A stretch of DNA of 51,651 nt from Candidatus Hinthialibacteria bacterium OLB16 (lineage in GTDB: Bacteria; Hinthialibacterota; Hinthialibacteria; OLB16), in NCBI GenBank assembly GCA_001567115.1, contig LMZT01000121.1:1-51651 (forward strand). Reading direction: 5' to 3'. The notes under the pieces were generated by a model. That model had not been told where the DNA came from. It made no database searches and saw nothing but the letters and a program-made list of their open reading frames with translations. Position numbers and translations under genes: made by a program. Numbering within the stretch: the stretch's first letter is position 1; every line of letters begins with the position of its first letter. Positions 1 to 9,178 of the stretch are shown here, piece by piece.

Positions 1-1
1 C

Positions 2-1884
2 CAGGCGGGTCAGTCCAAGATTTGTCGAAACGCCCCCTCAGGGAGAACGCCACCCTCAGGTTATGCCGCGCAAGCAGGAAGCCCTCCCCCCGCTCCGCCC
101 CCTGTAAAAGCTGCACCGCCACCGGTCGAAGAGCCACGCTATGTGACTCCTCCGGAGGATGATTTTCTGTTGAAACCCATGCCCGAACTGCGCCGGAGCC
201 GGCTTATTCGCCACCACCCAGAAAACGCCTGGAGCCACGTGTCGCCAAACCGGCCCCGACTCCGGAGGCTCCATCTCAAGACGAAAAAATTGCTTTCGCT
301 CCCAAGCGCGAACGGTTCCGGGTTCCGGGTTTTATCAAATCTCTTCCATTGATCCGTCGTTTCTGGTGGGAAGATCCGATTGTCGGGCCTCCACCTGAGC
401 CGAAGTATGACATTGAAGAGAGCTTCGCTTCGGCCCTCAACAAGCCGGTGGATTCCGAAATTGCCATGAAATCCGGTTCAGCCCCTCCCGAAGGTCCGGC
501 CGAACCAGTTGCTGCTCTCGATGAAGAAAAAGGGAAAGTCGAGCCGGAGATGCTGGCCGTGACGCCACCTCCAGCCGAGAGCCGGGAACCCGCTCCGGAA
601 GAACGGAAACTGGAACCTTTTGAGGAGCCTCAGACCGCAACCCTTCCCAAAGAAAGGGGGGAGCCACCTGTCCTCGAACTCCCTGAAGGGGAGCTGGCGG
701 ATGGTGAAACTTCCGGGCAGCCGCTGGAAATGAAATCATCAACTGCCCAAAGCACTGCCGCTGGAAAGACTCTGCTGGTTCCTCCGCTCCAGCCTGTTGC
801 CAAGGGGACTATCCAGATGTTCGATGAATCCGGGCAGGCTGTCACCGATCCGGGCACTGTGCTGGATATTGTCCCACTGACCAGCTCGCGCCTTGAATAT
901 AATAACAATGGATTTTATGGCAATTTCCAGGCCTATGCCCCGGGAGATGACTGGCTGGTTCTGGTGAACGAGCTCGATCTGGAAGATTATATTTCTGGAA
1001 TTGTCCCACAGGAGATTCCCGGAGATGCCCCCTTTGAAGTCCTTAAAGCCCAGGCAGTCATGTGCCGCTGTTATGCACTGAAGCTGATACAGAGCGGAGA
1101 CAGCGCCGAGTATGGCTATGATCTCCCGGGAGATCCGGAATCGGAATGGCCTTATGCCGGCCGCTCCAGAGAAACCCCGAACATCCGCCTGGCGGTCGAA
1201 GAAACCGCGGGTGAAATCCTGGTAGACCCCAGTGGGAATCTGGCGACACCGGTGTACTGCTTCTCCAGCGGGGGTTATGTGGCGGATGCCCGTTCGGTCT
1301 GGGGAGGCACAGGGCAGTCTATCCCGGATTACCTCGTCGCTCGTCCGGATTTTGATCCGGCAGTGGTGGGATTTGCCGTTCCAGAAAATGGGTTCGCGGG
1401 CAATGAATCCATTCTGGAAGAGTGGCTCGCTTCCCCCCCGAACACGTATGACCGGGAAGCTGCGGGAGAGGCTTTCCGCTGGAAACGAACCCTGTCTTCC
1501 GAAGAGATGGATGCCCTGGTGAATGATTACTGGAACGACCAGGTCGGGCAGGTTAAGACAATTTCTGTGGATGCCCGTGCCATCTCTGGCCATGCGACCC
1601 GCATGACGATTGTCGGAAGCGAGCAAACGGTTGAGGCTCGTGACTCCGATACGATTCGTGAAGCCCTGCAGCTGGATTCCTCTTTGATTGTCATCAAAGA
1701 GAACTGGCGGAGCGGCTGGACCATCTATGGCGGCGGGCTTGGACATGGTGTCGGCCTGTCGCAATGTGGCGCCATCGGGCTGGTGAAACAGAAAAACGCA
1801 AACTACCGCCAGATTCTCAATTTCTATTTCAACACCTTGAAGCTCGGCCGGCGCCATCTGGTCCGTTCCGGCGCAGGGGCCTGA
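2..1884 (+). CDS. SpoIID/LytB-domain protein, 5'-truncated and frameshifted
   Basis: Probable peptidoglycan-active envelope protein of the SpoIID/LytB family, whose founding member is a lytic transglycosylase acting on denuded glycan. From a TTG at 349 the frame gives 511 residues: a Pro/Glu-rich linker (about 1-150), then the SpoIID domain (about 200-480). The domain has the conserved VPQEIP segment (Glu222, aligned with the catalytic Glu of SpoIID) and the C-terminal GHGVGLSQCGA signature near residue 465. The 349 start is not the real one. The same frame is open and Pro-rich back to 163. Upstream of that, frame 2 carries similar Pro-rich coding (positions 2 to about 200) running off the window edge. 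One missing base between about 163 and 200 would join them. I see no sporulation genes, so a cell-wall remodelling role is more likely than sporulation. Family call is firm; substrate is inferred. Confidence 0.8.
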
Positions 1885-1971
1885 TCCCGGCAACAGAGGC
1901 TTTTCCGGAAATGAGCCACAATCTCCCGGGCATCTCCTCCATGGGAGGAAGAGGTGGCATAATCCTCACCG

Positions 1972-2859
1972 ATGAGTGGCTGCCTGCGATCGAGCGTCTG
2001 TGTCAGCATTGTTCATTATTGCGCGAAAGAACTGCTTGAGCGCTGCCTGAATTCTTTCAGCCAGTTCCCCCCCTCGGTGCCTTATCGAATCGTCATTGCG
2101 GATAACAGCGCTGACCAGTTTTCAATCCGTGACATGGTCGAGAAGCATCCCCACAGCATTCTAAAAGAAATGCCGGGGAATATCGGGTTTTCCGCCGCCA
2201 ACAACCGCGCCGTTGAGGATGCGGAAGAACGCTACCTGTTCTTTCTCAATCCAGATTCAGAAATTCGTGACTCGACCCTCGAACTGCTGATCGACCGCCT
2301 CGAGAGCAGTCCGGAAATCGGCATGGTCGGGCCGGGGATTGAAGATTCTGAAGGGAATATTCAGTTCAGCTGCCGTGCCTTTCCCGGATACTCCACCTTT
2401 CTGGGCCACCGGTATTCCCTTTTGACCCGCTGGTTCCCACTCAACCCGATTTCAGCGGATTACCTACAATCCGGCCGCAGCCACACCGAAGCCCGCTGTG
2501 TCGATTGGGTCAGTGGGGCTGCCATGCTGATGCGCCGTTCGGACTTCGAGGATCTCAAAGGGTTCGATGAATCTTTTTTTCTTTATGCTGAGGATGTGGA
2601 TTTGTGTTATCGCCTCCACAAGGAAGGAAGAACCATTGTTTATGAACCAGGGGCTGTTGTGCGGCATCGGGTCGGAGGTTCCTCGAGCAGGAACCGGTAC
2701 CGTGCCCTGTGGGAGCGCCACCGGAGCATGTACACCTTTTACCGGAAGCATTACAGCCTGGAAATTCCGCTCATGGATGTGACCACACTCCTCGGAATCA
2801 CCCTGCGCGGCCTTTTTTTCCTTCTGCTCGAAATCTGTGGACGTGCTCCTCATCGGTGA
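1972..2859 (+). CDS. GT2-family glycosyltransferase, rhamnosyltransferase-like
   Basis: A 295-residue GT-A fold glycosyltransferase, probably adding a sugar to a surface polysaccharide or lipid carrier at the cytoplasmic face of the inner membrane. It has the N-terminal nucleotide-sugar strand and loop (VSIVHYC, then IADNSADQF), the NPDSEI metal-binding region near residue 95 in place of a classical DXD, the WVSGAAMLMRR acceptor-side segment, and the FLYAEDVDLCYRL motif with the likely catalytic Asp. This arrangement is typical of WbbL/RfbN-like enzymes. A hydrophobic stretch near the C terminus (about 270-287) may anchor it. A GGAGG-like site lies about 20 nt before the ATG, which is long, so the start is slightly uncertain. 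It follows the SpoIID-like gene after 87 nt. Donor and acceptor sugars cannot be read from the sequence. Confidence 0.85.
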   Translation: MSGCLRSSVCVSIVHYCAKELLERCLNSFSQFPPSVPYRIVIADNSADQFSIRDMVEKHPHSILKEMPGNIGFSAANNRAVEDAEERYLFFLNPDSEIRDSTLELLIDRLESSPEIGMVGPGIEDSEGNIQFSCRAFPGYSTFLGHRYSLLTRWFPLNPISADYLQSGRSHTEARCVDWVSGAAMLMRRSDFEDLKGFDESFFLYAEDVDLCYRLHKEGRTIVYEPGAVVRHRVGGSSSRNRYRALWERHRSMYTFYRKHYSLEIPLMDVTTLLGITLRGLFFLLLEICGRAPHR

Positions 2860-2921
2860 AAAAAACAGTTTATTTTGAAATTCACCAATCTCGGTTCTCC
2901 TTGTTCCCACAGATGCAGTCT

Positions 2922-2940
2922 CCCATTACAATGGGTTTTT
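2922..2940 (+). terminator. Weak intrinsic terminator after the glycosyltransferase gene
   Basis: A 5-bp stem CCCAT/ATGGG with a TACA loop is followed at once by TTTTT (2936-2940). The stem is short, so termination is plausible but weak. Confidence 0.35.
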
Positions 2941-2970
2941 GAGTGACTCGATTTCACTCATGAGTGTTTT
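2941..2970. promoter_or_regulatory. Overlapping palindromes upstream of the TPR gene
   Basis: GAGTGA (2941-2946) pairs with TCACTC (2954-2959). The overlapping CACTCATGAGTG (2955-2966) is a perfect 12-bp palindrome followed by TTTT. It lies 20-50 nt before the ATG at 2990. It could be an operator or a second hairpin of the preceding terminator; the sequence does not decide. Confidence 0.3.
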
Positions 2971-2989
2971 CATACGAGGATAGCCACCC

Positions 2990-4675
2990 ATGGAAAGTCA
3001 GACATTCGGTCCAACCGGGCCGAATCCGGTTGCAGAGGAACAATTCCGCCGAGGTTTCGAGCTTGCAAGGCAGGGGGAAATCGATGAGGCCATCCTGGCG
3101 GTTGAAGCAGCCATCGCCGTTTCTCAGGATGACAGCCGTTACCATGACCTGCTTGGGAGCCTGTATGCCCGCAAGGGCCTGTTTGAAATGGCCCTGGCCG
3201 AGTGGAAGCGCTCCATCGAATGTGATCCCGATCATGCAGAAGTTTTTCGGCGAATCGAAACAGCCGAAAAAATGCGGGTGCAGAATCAATCCGGCGGCAA
3301 CCGCTGGAATTTCCTCGGGCTTGCGCTGCTGTCTTTTTTCGTGGTGGTTTCAGTCTCTGCCGCTGTGCTCTCATACCGGTCCAAATCCGCTGATCGAACC
3401 CTGATCGAAAGCCTCCGCACCGAGGTGGCTCAGGCCCGGCAGGGCATGGTCGAACAGGCGAAATTCGATTCCATCCTGACAGAAAAAAATAACCTCGAAG
3501 CCCAGGTCAACGAATCGGCGAAGACACTTGTCGAACTGAAAAAAGAAAATGACCAGCTCAAAACCGGAACTGTCTCTCAAGGGGATCTCCAGCATGAACA
3601 GGAGCTCCGCAACCGTGTCCAGAGTGAACTGGCGGCAGCCCGGAAAACCATCGATACCATGAAAGCCCAGCTGGATGCGATCGGGAGCGCTTCGGGAATA
3701 CAGAACCTCACTTCCCAGATCGCCCAGAAAAGCCAGGAGATCGACACACTCAACCGTAACTACAAGACTCTCAATGATGAGCGCAAACGGCTCGAGGATG
3801 AACTCAACAAAGCACGGGCCGATCTGGTCTCAACCCGGAACCATGCGGCGGATCTTGAAGCCGCAGCAGTCAACATGGTCACTGCGACTGAAGCCACCCG
3901 TTTGAAATCGGAAATTACAGCGCTCACCTCCCAGGTGGCCCAGTTGAAGGGATCCGGATCGGCTCCATCAGCTCCGGGAACCCCGCAGGTCGATTCGAAA
4001 GAGGTCCTTTTCCTCCTCAATGGCGCATTGGAAGCGGTCCGATTCGCCGCGGCCGGCAAACCGGATGATGCACGCGCCGCGCTGCGCAAAGTCCAGGATA
4101 AAGCACCGAAGGATGCCGCTATCGCCGATACACTCAAATCACTTGGTGCTGAGCCATCACCCCGGCCCGAGCCACCGGCCCCGACTGCGACCCCCAAACC
4201 ATCTGAACCCAAGGCCGAACCCACTCCCAGGCCAGAGGCAAAACCAACTCCAAAAACATCCGAAAAGAAGAAGCCTAAACCAACCCCTGAACCCAGGAAA
4301 AAGGCCGAACCAAAACCGGAGCCTGAGCCTGAGCCTGAAAAAGCCCCTGCTCCGACTGCCCTTCCAAAGCCACCTGACACTGTGCCGGTTGCCAGTGGTG
4401 AGTCCTCTGTGGCACGGCCAGTCAAGGTCCGCCGCCTTGATTCAAGCTCATCGAAAGTGGAAGAAAAGAAACCCGCTGCCAGGCCAGCCCCGGATAACCG
4501 AAAAAAAGACCTCTACCAGCGCAAGAAACAGCTCACCGAGCAGGCGCTCGGCCTCTATCGTAAAAAACAATTTGATGGGGCGGAGCGTCTGATCAATCAG
4601 GCCTATCAGATTGACCCGGATGATCCCGCTGTGAATCAGCTTCGCAATGCCATCCGGAAGGCTCAAAAGGGATAA
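2990..4675 (+). CDS. Membrane-anchored TPR and coiled-coil protein
   Basis: A 561-residue scaffold-like protein with no enzymatic motif. Order: two TPR-like helical repeats (about 16-90), one transmembrane helix (about 107-127), a long coiled coil (about 133-318), a low-complexity Pro/Lys/Glu/Thr tail (about 375-480) and a further TPR-like pair at the C terminus (about 510-560). The short N-terminal part would be cytoplasmic and the coiled coil periplasmic. The Pro-rich spacer is long enough to cross part of the envelope. A GAGGA site about 10 nt upstream supports the ATG. It sits between envelope genes and larB. A role in envelope assembly is inferred from architecture only. Confidence 0.75.
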   Translation: MESQTFGPTGPNPVAEEQFRRGFELARQGEIDEAILAVEAAIAVSQDDSRYHDLLGSLYARKGLFEMALAEWKRSIECDPDHAEVFRRIETAEKMRVQNQSGGNRWNFLGLALLSFFVVVSVSAAVLSYRSKSADRTLIESLRTEVAQARQGMVEQAKFDSILTEKNNLEAQVNESAKTLVELKKENDQLKTGTVSQGDLQHEQELRNRVQSELAAARKTIDTMKAQLDAIGSASGIQNLTSQIAQKSQEIDTLNRNYKTLNDERKRLEDELNKARADLVSTRNHAADLEAAAVNMVTATEATRLKSEITALTSQVAQLKGSGSAPSAPGTPQVDSKEVLFLLNGALEAVRFAAAGKPDDARAALRKVQDKAPKDAAIADTLKSLGAEPSPRPEPPAPTATPKPSEPKAEPTPRPEAKPTPKTSEKKKPKPTPEPRKKAEPKPEPEPEPEKAPAPTALPKPPDTVPVASGESSVARPVKVRRLDSSSSKVEEKKPAARPAPDNRKKDLYQRKKQLTEQALGLYRKKQFDGAERLINQAYQIDPDDPAVNQLRNAIRKAQKG

Positions 4676-4683
4676 CCTGCCCG

Positions 4684-5439
4684 ATGGATCCCAGCCAACT
4701 TGCCCGCCTTCTCGATCAATTCAGGGAGGGGAAACTGGACCGGGACCAGGTGCTGTCCCAATTGGCACGGCTGCCGTTTGAGGATCTGGGGTTTGCGCGC
4801 CTCGATCATCACCGCGCTTTGCGCAAGGGATTTCCGGAAGTCATCTTCGCGGGTGGAAAAACCGCAGAACAGACACGGGTGATTTTTGAGAAAATCGCCA
4901 TGCGCAGCGATCGTGTTCTGGCCACACATGCCTCTCCTGAAACTGCCGATGCGGTTTCTCGTTCGCTCCCGGAGGTCAGATACCATCCTCAGTCGCGCTG
5001 TCTGGCGCTGGATCGGCGCCCTGATGAGAAACGGATCGGCAATGTTCTGGTTGTCTGTGCTGGAACTTCGGACTTGCCGGTCGCAGAAGAGGCTGCTGTC
5101 ACCGCCCACCTCATGGGGGCGGAGGTGCATCAGATCAATGATGCCGGGGTCGCCGGAATCCACCGCCTGCTGTCGGAAACTCAGGCCCTTCAGGAAGCCC
5201 GGGTTCTCGTGGTGGTGGCCGGCATGGAAGGAGCACTTCCCAGCGTGGTGGCTGGATTGGTGTCGGTGCCGGTTGTCGCAGTCCCGACCAGTGTCGGTTA
5301 TGGGGCCAGCTTCGGTGGGGTCGCTGCCCTGCTGGCCATGCTGAACAGCTGTGCCTCCGGCATTTCTGTCGTGAACATCGACAATGGTTTCGGTGCGGGC
5401 TACCAGGCTGCCTTAATCAACCGGCTTGGCGCTCCCTAA
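4684..5439 (+). CDS. larB: Pyridinium-3,5-biscarboxylic acid mononucleotide synthase LarB
   Basis: A 251-residue LarB homologue of full length. LarB carboxylates nicotinic acid adenine dinucleotide and cleaves the phosphoanhydride, the first step toward the nickel-pincer nucleotide cofactor of lactate racemase and related LarA enzymes. The family signature is visible: an N-terminal helical region with LDRDQVLSQL, the FPEVIFAGGKT segment, the AGTSDLPVAEEA motif, and the PurE-like core with VAGMEGALPSVVAGL and VPTSVGYGASFGGVAAL. The gene starts 8 nt after the TPR gene. larC, larE and larA are not in this window, so the rest of the pathway must be elsewhere or the protein serves another nickel-dependent process. 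Confidence 0.9.
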   Translation: MDPSQLARLLDQFREGKLDRDQVLSQLARLPFEDLGFARLDHHRALRKGFPEVIFAGGKTAEQTRVIFEKIAMRSDRVLATHASPETADAVSRSLPEVRYHPQSRCLALDRRPDEKRIGNVLVVCAGTSDLPVAEEAAVTAHLMGAEVHQINDAGVAGIHRLLSETQALQEARVLVVVAGMEGALPSVVAGLVSVPVVAVPTSVGYGASFGGVAALLAMLNSCASGISVVNIDNGFGAGYQAALINRLGAP

Positions 5440-5669
5440 AGCACCTGGGAGTTGTTTCCTTCGGTTCCATTCAGAACTCCAGGCAGGCGAATCACACAGC
5501 CCGGCTGCGGCTTTGATCGAGGTGCGCCGGCGCCGGGATCCTCGGCAACCTGGCTGAGCACCTGCGCCAGCCGCTCGAGAAATTCCTCCGGTGGCTCTGT
5601 TTTGAAACAGTCGGAGCCAATACAGATTGAGGTTTGTTTTCGGATTGGAAACGCAACAATTTCACCCAT
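5436..5669 (-). CDS. Small hypothetical protein, 77 residues
   Basis: I do not recognise this family. The start chosen is an ATG at 5669 preceded by a strong GGAGGG ribosome-binding site (complement of 5678-5683) with 8-nt spacing. The product begins MGEIVAFPIRK, has two cysteines in a CIGSDC segment, an amphipathic helix (LERLAQVLSQV) and a Pro-rich tail. It converges on larB, and the two genes overlap by 4 bp at their stops. The good ribosome-binding site and plausible composition argue that it is real; a conserved-domain match is lacking. Confidence 0.45.
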   Translation of the reverse strand: MGEIVAFPIRKQTSICIGSDCFKTEPPEEFLERLAQVLSQVAEDPGAGAPRSKPQPGCVIRLPGVLNGTEGNNSQVL

Positions 5670-5814
5670 TTCATCAGCCCTCCATGATTCAGCTGGCCAT
5701 TCTCCCTGGCCAAATCGAAGCATCTGGAGTGCATCCTGCCAGAGGCGTGTGACAAAAATGGATATCCCGCTGCGCAGGCCATGGCAGAGGGCTGAAAATT
5801 AAACTGCGGTGGGT

Positions 5815-7089
5815 TCAACTGAGGGGGTATTTTCCGTATTCCTGCACAGTCCGGTACAGGGCTAGCAGGTTCTCGACAGGGATTCGTGCCTGGACATTAT
5901 GGGTGGGATTGAAGACAAAGCCTCCACCAGCCCCGAATATCCGGATGCGGTGGCGGACTTCCGCGGCAACTTCCTCAGCGGTGCCGAAGGGAAGGGTGTG
6001 CTGGGTATCCACTCCTCCGCCCCAGAAAACCAGGCGATTCCCATACTGCTGCCTGAGTTCTTCCGGATCCATGCAGGCCGCCGAACACTGGACCGGATTC
6101 AGGATATCGAAGCCAGCCTCGATAAAGTCCTCCAGAAACACACGCACCGATCCGCAGGAATGGATAAAGGATTTCCATGAGGTATTCGTGTGGATCCAGT
6201 CATTCACTTTCTTATGGAAAGGTTTGAAAAGATCCCGGTAGGCCTTCAGTGAAATAAATGGCCCCTGCTGTGTGCCGAAATCGGTGCCGGTGACAAAAAC
6301 AGCTGTGATCTTCGATCCGATGGCCTGATTGATGCGGGTCCAGTTCCGCAGGGCGATTTCACACTGGCGCTCGAAAATCTCGTATATGAAATCCCTGCGT
6401 GAAGCGGTACTGATATACCATTCGGTTACATCCCGAATTCCTCGCGGGTGCTTCAGGGAGGGCGCAGGGACATGCGCAATATCTCCGAAAGCGGTTCCTC
6501 CCAGGCCGGCCAGAATCGCCCTGCCGGTTGCATAGAGATGGTCCGCCTGGCGTATAAAATGTTCGAGACCTTCATCGGACAGATCTCTGAATTCCTCGAG
6601 GTTGTCCTCGACTCGAAGCTGGTCTTCGATGATCGGTTCCTGGCGGATCAGGGTATCGAAATAATATCCATCTTTGGGCATTTTCCCGCTGGGCGGAGCC
6701 GAAAGATCCCCCTCGGGGTACATCAGGATGTCACCGTTTTCATCTGGTTCCGTATTGAAACATCCCGGAACCAGGACTGGTGTGCCATCGAACAATTCCC
6801 AGGGTTTCCAGTTCTCATTACGGAACCCGAACATGGTGCGCAAACCCCTCAATCCGACCACATCCACCCCGATTGCATCCATCAGATCAGACGCAATTTC
6901 ACCCAGCATCTGGTATGGCTCGACAACCTTCACTGGAGTGCCGGGAGGATCGAGCTGGAGGGCCTGGCGCAGCTTGTACACGGAACTGACATGCATTCCG
7001 GTCACAGAACAGCCCCCCAGGTCAAGCGGGAGGCGGTCTGCCTCCTGATGATTGAGTGCTGCTTCGATTCTCTGGCGCGATGTCATCAT
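5815..7089 (-). CDS. Uroporphyrinogen decarboxylase-family methyltransferase
   Basis: A 424-residue TIM-barrel protein of the URO-D superfamily. It belongs with the cobalamin-dependent methyltransferase branch (MtaA/CmuA-like) or the uncharacterised UroD-like enzymes common in anaerobes, rather than haem-pathway HemE. It keeps the putative zinc-thiolate ligands of the methyltransferase branch, His310 and Cys312 (HSCGS) and Cys335 (VQCSA), and the GGVDTQ segment near residue 358. The N terminus has the family's ATSRQRIEAALNHQEADRLP-like opening. The ATG pair at 7089 has no obvious ribosome-binding site. No corrinoid protein or methylamine/methanol gene is adjacent, so the methyl donor and acceptor are unknown. 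Confidence 0.8.
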   Translation of the reverse strand: MMTSRQRIEAALNHQEADRLPLDLGGCSVTGMHVSSVYKLRQALQLDPPGTPVKVVEPYQMLGEIASDLMDAIGVDVVGLRGLRTMFGFRNENWKPWELFDGTPVLVPGCFNTEPDENGDILMYPEGDLSAPPSGKMPKDGYYFDTLIRQEPIIEDQLRVEDNLEEFRDLSDEGLEHFIRQADHLYATGRAILAGLGGTAFGDIAHVPAPSLKHPRGIRDVTEWYISTASRRDFIYEIFERQCEIALRNWTRINQAIGSKITAVFVTGTDFGTQQGPFISLKAYRDLFKPFHKKVNDWIHTNTSWKSFIHSCGSVRVFLEDFIEAGFDILNPVQCSAACMDPEELRQQYGNRLVFWGGGVDTQHTLPFGTAEEVAAEVRHRIRIFGAGGGFVFNPTHNVQARIPVENLLALYRTVQEYGKYPLS

Positions 7090-7319
7090 GGTGGCGTGGG
7101 TTCGATCCTTCAGGTTTTCTCTCGGGGATGGATTACATTTACCAGAATTTGCCGGTATCGGTTAGAAGGCAGCTTGGGACTCTGTGTCCGGCTCCACTTG
7201 ATTCAGCCTGCCAGACCGGGAAAAGCGGGATTCCGTCCAACTGGACAGAATAAAAGATCCTCTCTTAACATGCAGGTCAATGCTTTGACCCCTTCGATGA
7301 AAGGATAAGTGGCCGCCGC

Positions 7320-8243
7320 ATGTCTTTCGGACTCATTGTGGATTCGTGTTTCAGAGACCATGCCACCGGACGCCACCCGGAGCGTCCGGAACGGTTGGAT
7401 TCCATCGATTCCGCTTTCAAAGAGCATAAGATTCTGGAATCCTGCCATTGCCTTTCCTTTGAGCCGGCTGAAGAAGAGTTTCTTGAGAAGGTCCATCGCA
7501 AGGAGATGATCGAAAGGGCCTTTGCCACTTCCGCCAAGGGTGGGGGATTCCTCGACCCGGACACGATCCTGTCGGGCTATTCGGCACGGGTCGCCACCCA
7601 GGCCGCCGGCGCCTCGATCGCACTGGCTCGGGCTGCTGTCCAGGGTGAGTTTCGCAAAGGATTCGCAGTGGTTCGCCCCCCGGGGCATCATGCCACCCAT
7701 CAGCGTTCGATGGGGTTCTGCATTTTCAACAACATTGCGCTTGCCGCTGAGGCCATGCTCGAACTTGACTCCATCCGCAAGGTGGCCATTGTCGATTTCG
7801 ATGTCCACCATGGAAATGGGACCCAGGATATCTTTTATGAGCGTGGCGATGTTTTTTTCCTCTCCCTGCATGAGTATCCCCATTATCCCGGGACTGGGCA
7901 GGCCGAGGAAACTGGCGCTGGAGAAGGGCAGGGCACCACCTTGAATGTCCCTCTGCCTCCCGGCATCGACCAGGAGACCTGGTTTGAAGCTTTCCACAAA
8001 GGGCTTGAAGCCATCTCGCAGTACAATCCGGATGCAATCCTGGTTTCGGCCGGTTTCGACAGCCACCGTCGCGATCCATTGGGTGATTTTCCTCTCGATG
8101 AGAAAGCCTATGCCAGGATCGGTGGATTGCTGGCGGACCTGGCAGGAGAACATCCGCTGATCAGCATCCTCGAGGGAGGATACAATGTGGATGTGCTGGG
8201 AAGCTCTGTGGTCGCCTATATCGATGGCCTTCGCGGCCGGTGA
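7320..8243 (+). CDS. Histone-deacetylase-family amidohydrolase (AcuC/AphA-like)
   Basis: A 307-residue class II HDAC-like enzyme that should remove acetyl groups from acetyl-lysine, acetylpolyamine or related amides, using zinc. The active site is complete: tandem His123-His124 in RPPGHHA, zinc ligands Asp161 and His163 in DFDVHHGNGT, Asp247 in SAGFDSH, and the EGGYN glycine/tyrosine motif near the C terminus. Possible partners are acetylated proteins: the window also encodes an acyl-CoA synthetase/GNAT fusion (35965-38706) that could be a lysine acetyltransferase, but the two are 28 kb apart. The 230 nt upstream hold no promoter I can call with confidence. Confidence 0.88.
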   Translation: MSFGLIVDSCFRDHATGRHPERPERLDSIDSAFKEHKILESCHCLSFEPAEEEFLEKVHRKEMIERAFATSAKGGGFLDPDTILSGYSARVATQAAGASIALARAAVQGEFRKGFAVVRPPGHHATHQRSMGFCIFNNIALAAEAMLELDSIRKVAIVDFDVHHGNGTQDIFYERGDVFFLSLHEYPHYPGTGQAEETGAGEGQGTTLNVPLPPGIDQETWFEAFHKGLEAISQYNPDAILVSAGFDSHRRDPLGDFPLDEKAYARIGGLLADLAGEHPLISILEGGYNVDVLGSSVVAYIDGLRGR

Positions 8244-8324
8244 GGTGGCCGAAGGATGCGGGTCACATCCCAGTGAATTCTTGGAATTATCCGGGTTTCT
8301 GCTGAGGTCAAGAGGGCAGAATGC

Positions 8325-8354
8325 TGGACAACCTCACAATCCTGCTTATATACT
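8325..8354 (+). promoter_or_regulatory. Sigma-70-like promoter for the first pseudopilin
   Basis: TGGACA (8325-8330), an 18-nt spacer and TATACT (8349-8354) match the -35 and -10 consensus at five of six positions each. It lies 50 nt before the ATG at 8405. Confidence 0.5.
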
Positions 8355-8404
8355 GAAGAATAAGACTACATCGCTTATCTATTCCCGGCAGGTGATAAAT
8401 ATTC

Positions 8405-9127
8405 ATGGTTTTTTCTGTCCTTCCGAAAAAAGCAGGCTTTACACTCATCGAGCTGTTGATCGTCATCGCAATCATCCTCATCCTGATTTCCATTGCGCTC
8501 CCCAATTTCCTCGAAGCCCAGATGCGCGCCAAGGTGGTAAGAGAAAGCTCCGACATGCGCAGCCTGGCCACAGCCATCGAGTCTCTGAGGACCGAACGAA
8601 ATGCACTGCTTGTGGATTTCTGGGATGATGACAACACGACCATCACTCAGGCGCGTTTCCGTGGCAGCAGCCAGTACCCCAGCCCGGCTTTTTCAGCCTG
8701 CTGCCGCTGGCATCGTGGAGATTTCCGCGGAGGGACCACCGGCCTGTTCACCCCGCTGACCACTCCGGTCAGGTATATGACCTCAGTTCCACCCGATCCG
8801 TTCTTCATGGAGGGGGATAAAGCCTTGATCTCCCAGGATGTTCTCAAACCGGTGTCTTACATGTATATCGACCGGGAATCTGCAGATATGAAAATGTCCA
8901 AGACCGACTTTCTCGGGGCTTTCGGCTGCTGGCGGCCGGATGGATCGGACTGCCCGCCCGGTACCCGCATGGTGGCTCCACTCCGCCAGGATGCCTATGT
9001 CCTGATCGGCTATGGCCCTGATGCACTGAGGGAAACTCCCTATCACACCCCATACAGTCCAACCAATGGAACCAGCAGCTATGGCGATGTCCTTTATCGC
9101 TCAGACCAGCAGTTCACTCCAAGATAA
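8405..9127 (+). CDS. Type II/IV pseudopilin-like protein
   Basis: A 240-residue prepilin-like protein. The class III signal KKAG/FTLIELLIVIAI places prepilin peptidase cleavage before the Phe, leaving a methylatable N-terminal Phe and Glu5. The hydrophobic helix continues to about residue 35. After the conserved LPNFLEAQMRAKV turn comes a globular domain of about 190 residues with several cysteines. Near the C terminus is a YSPTNGT motif, shared with the pseudopilin at 9732-10385. Proteins like this usually belong to type II secretion or type IV pilus-like machines. The assembly ATPases pilT and pilB are 2-3 kb downstream. It has its own promoter and converges on the FmdE gene. Confidence 0.85.
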   Translation: MVFSVLPKKAGFTLIELLIVIAIILILISIALPNFLEAQMRAKVVRESSDMRSLATAIESLRTERNALLVDFWDDDNTTITQARFRGSSQYPSPAFSACCRWHRGDFRGGTTGLFTPLTTPVRYMTSVPPDPFFMEGDKALISQDVLKPVSYMYIDRESADMKMSKTDFLGAFGCWRPDGSDCPPGTRMVAPLRQDAYVLIGYGPDALRETPYHTPYSPTNGTSSYGDVLYRSDQQFTPR

Positions 9128-9178
9128 CAAGGGTATTCATCCTGCAGGGGATATTGATTCTACCCCGAAAATGCCGGG

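Noticed and set aside
739-1893. Long minus-strand frame (384 codons) opposite the SpoIID-like gene
   Set aside because: No domain, biased composition of an antisense shadow, and the plus strand has clear family motifs.
3760-4425. Minus-strand frame of 221 codons with Gly/Ser/Val-rich repeats
   Set aside because: It is the complement of the Pro/Lys/Glu-rich tail of the TPR protein.
6448-7308. Plus-strand frame of 286 codons
   Set aside because: Antisense to the URO-D-family gene, which has conserved zinc-ligand motifs.
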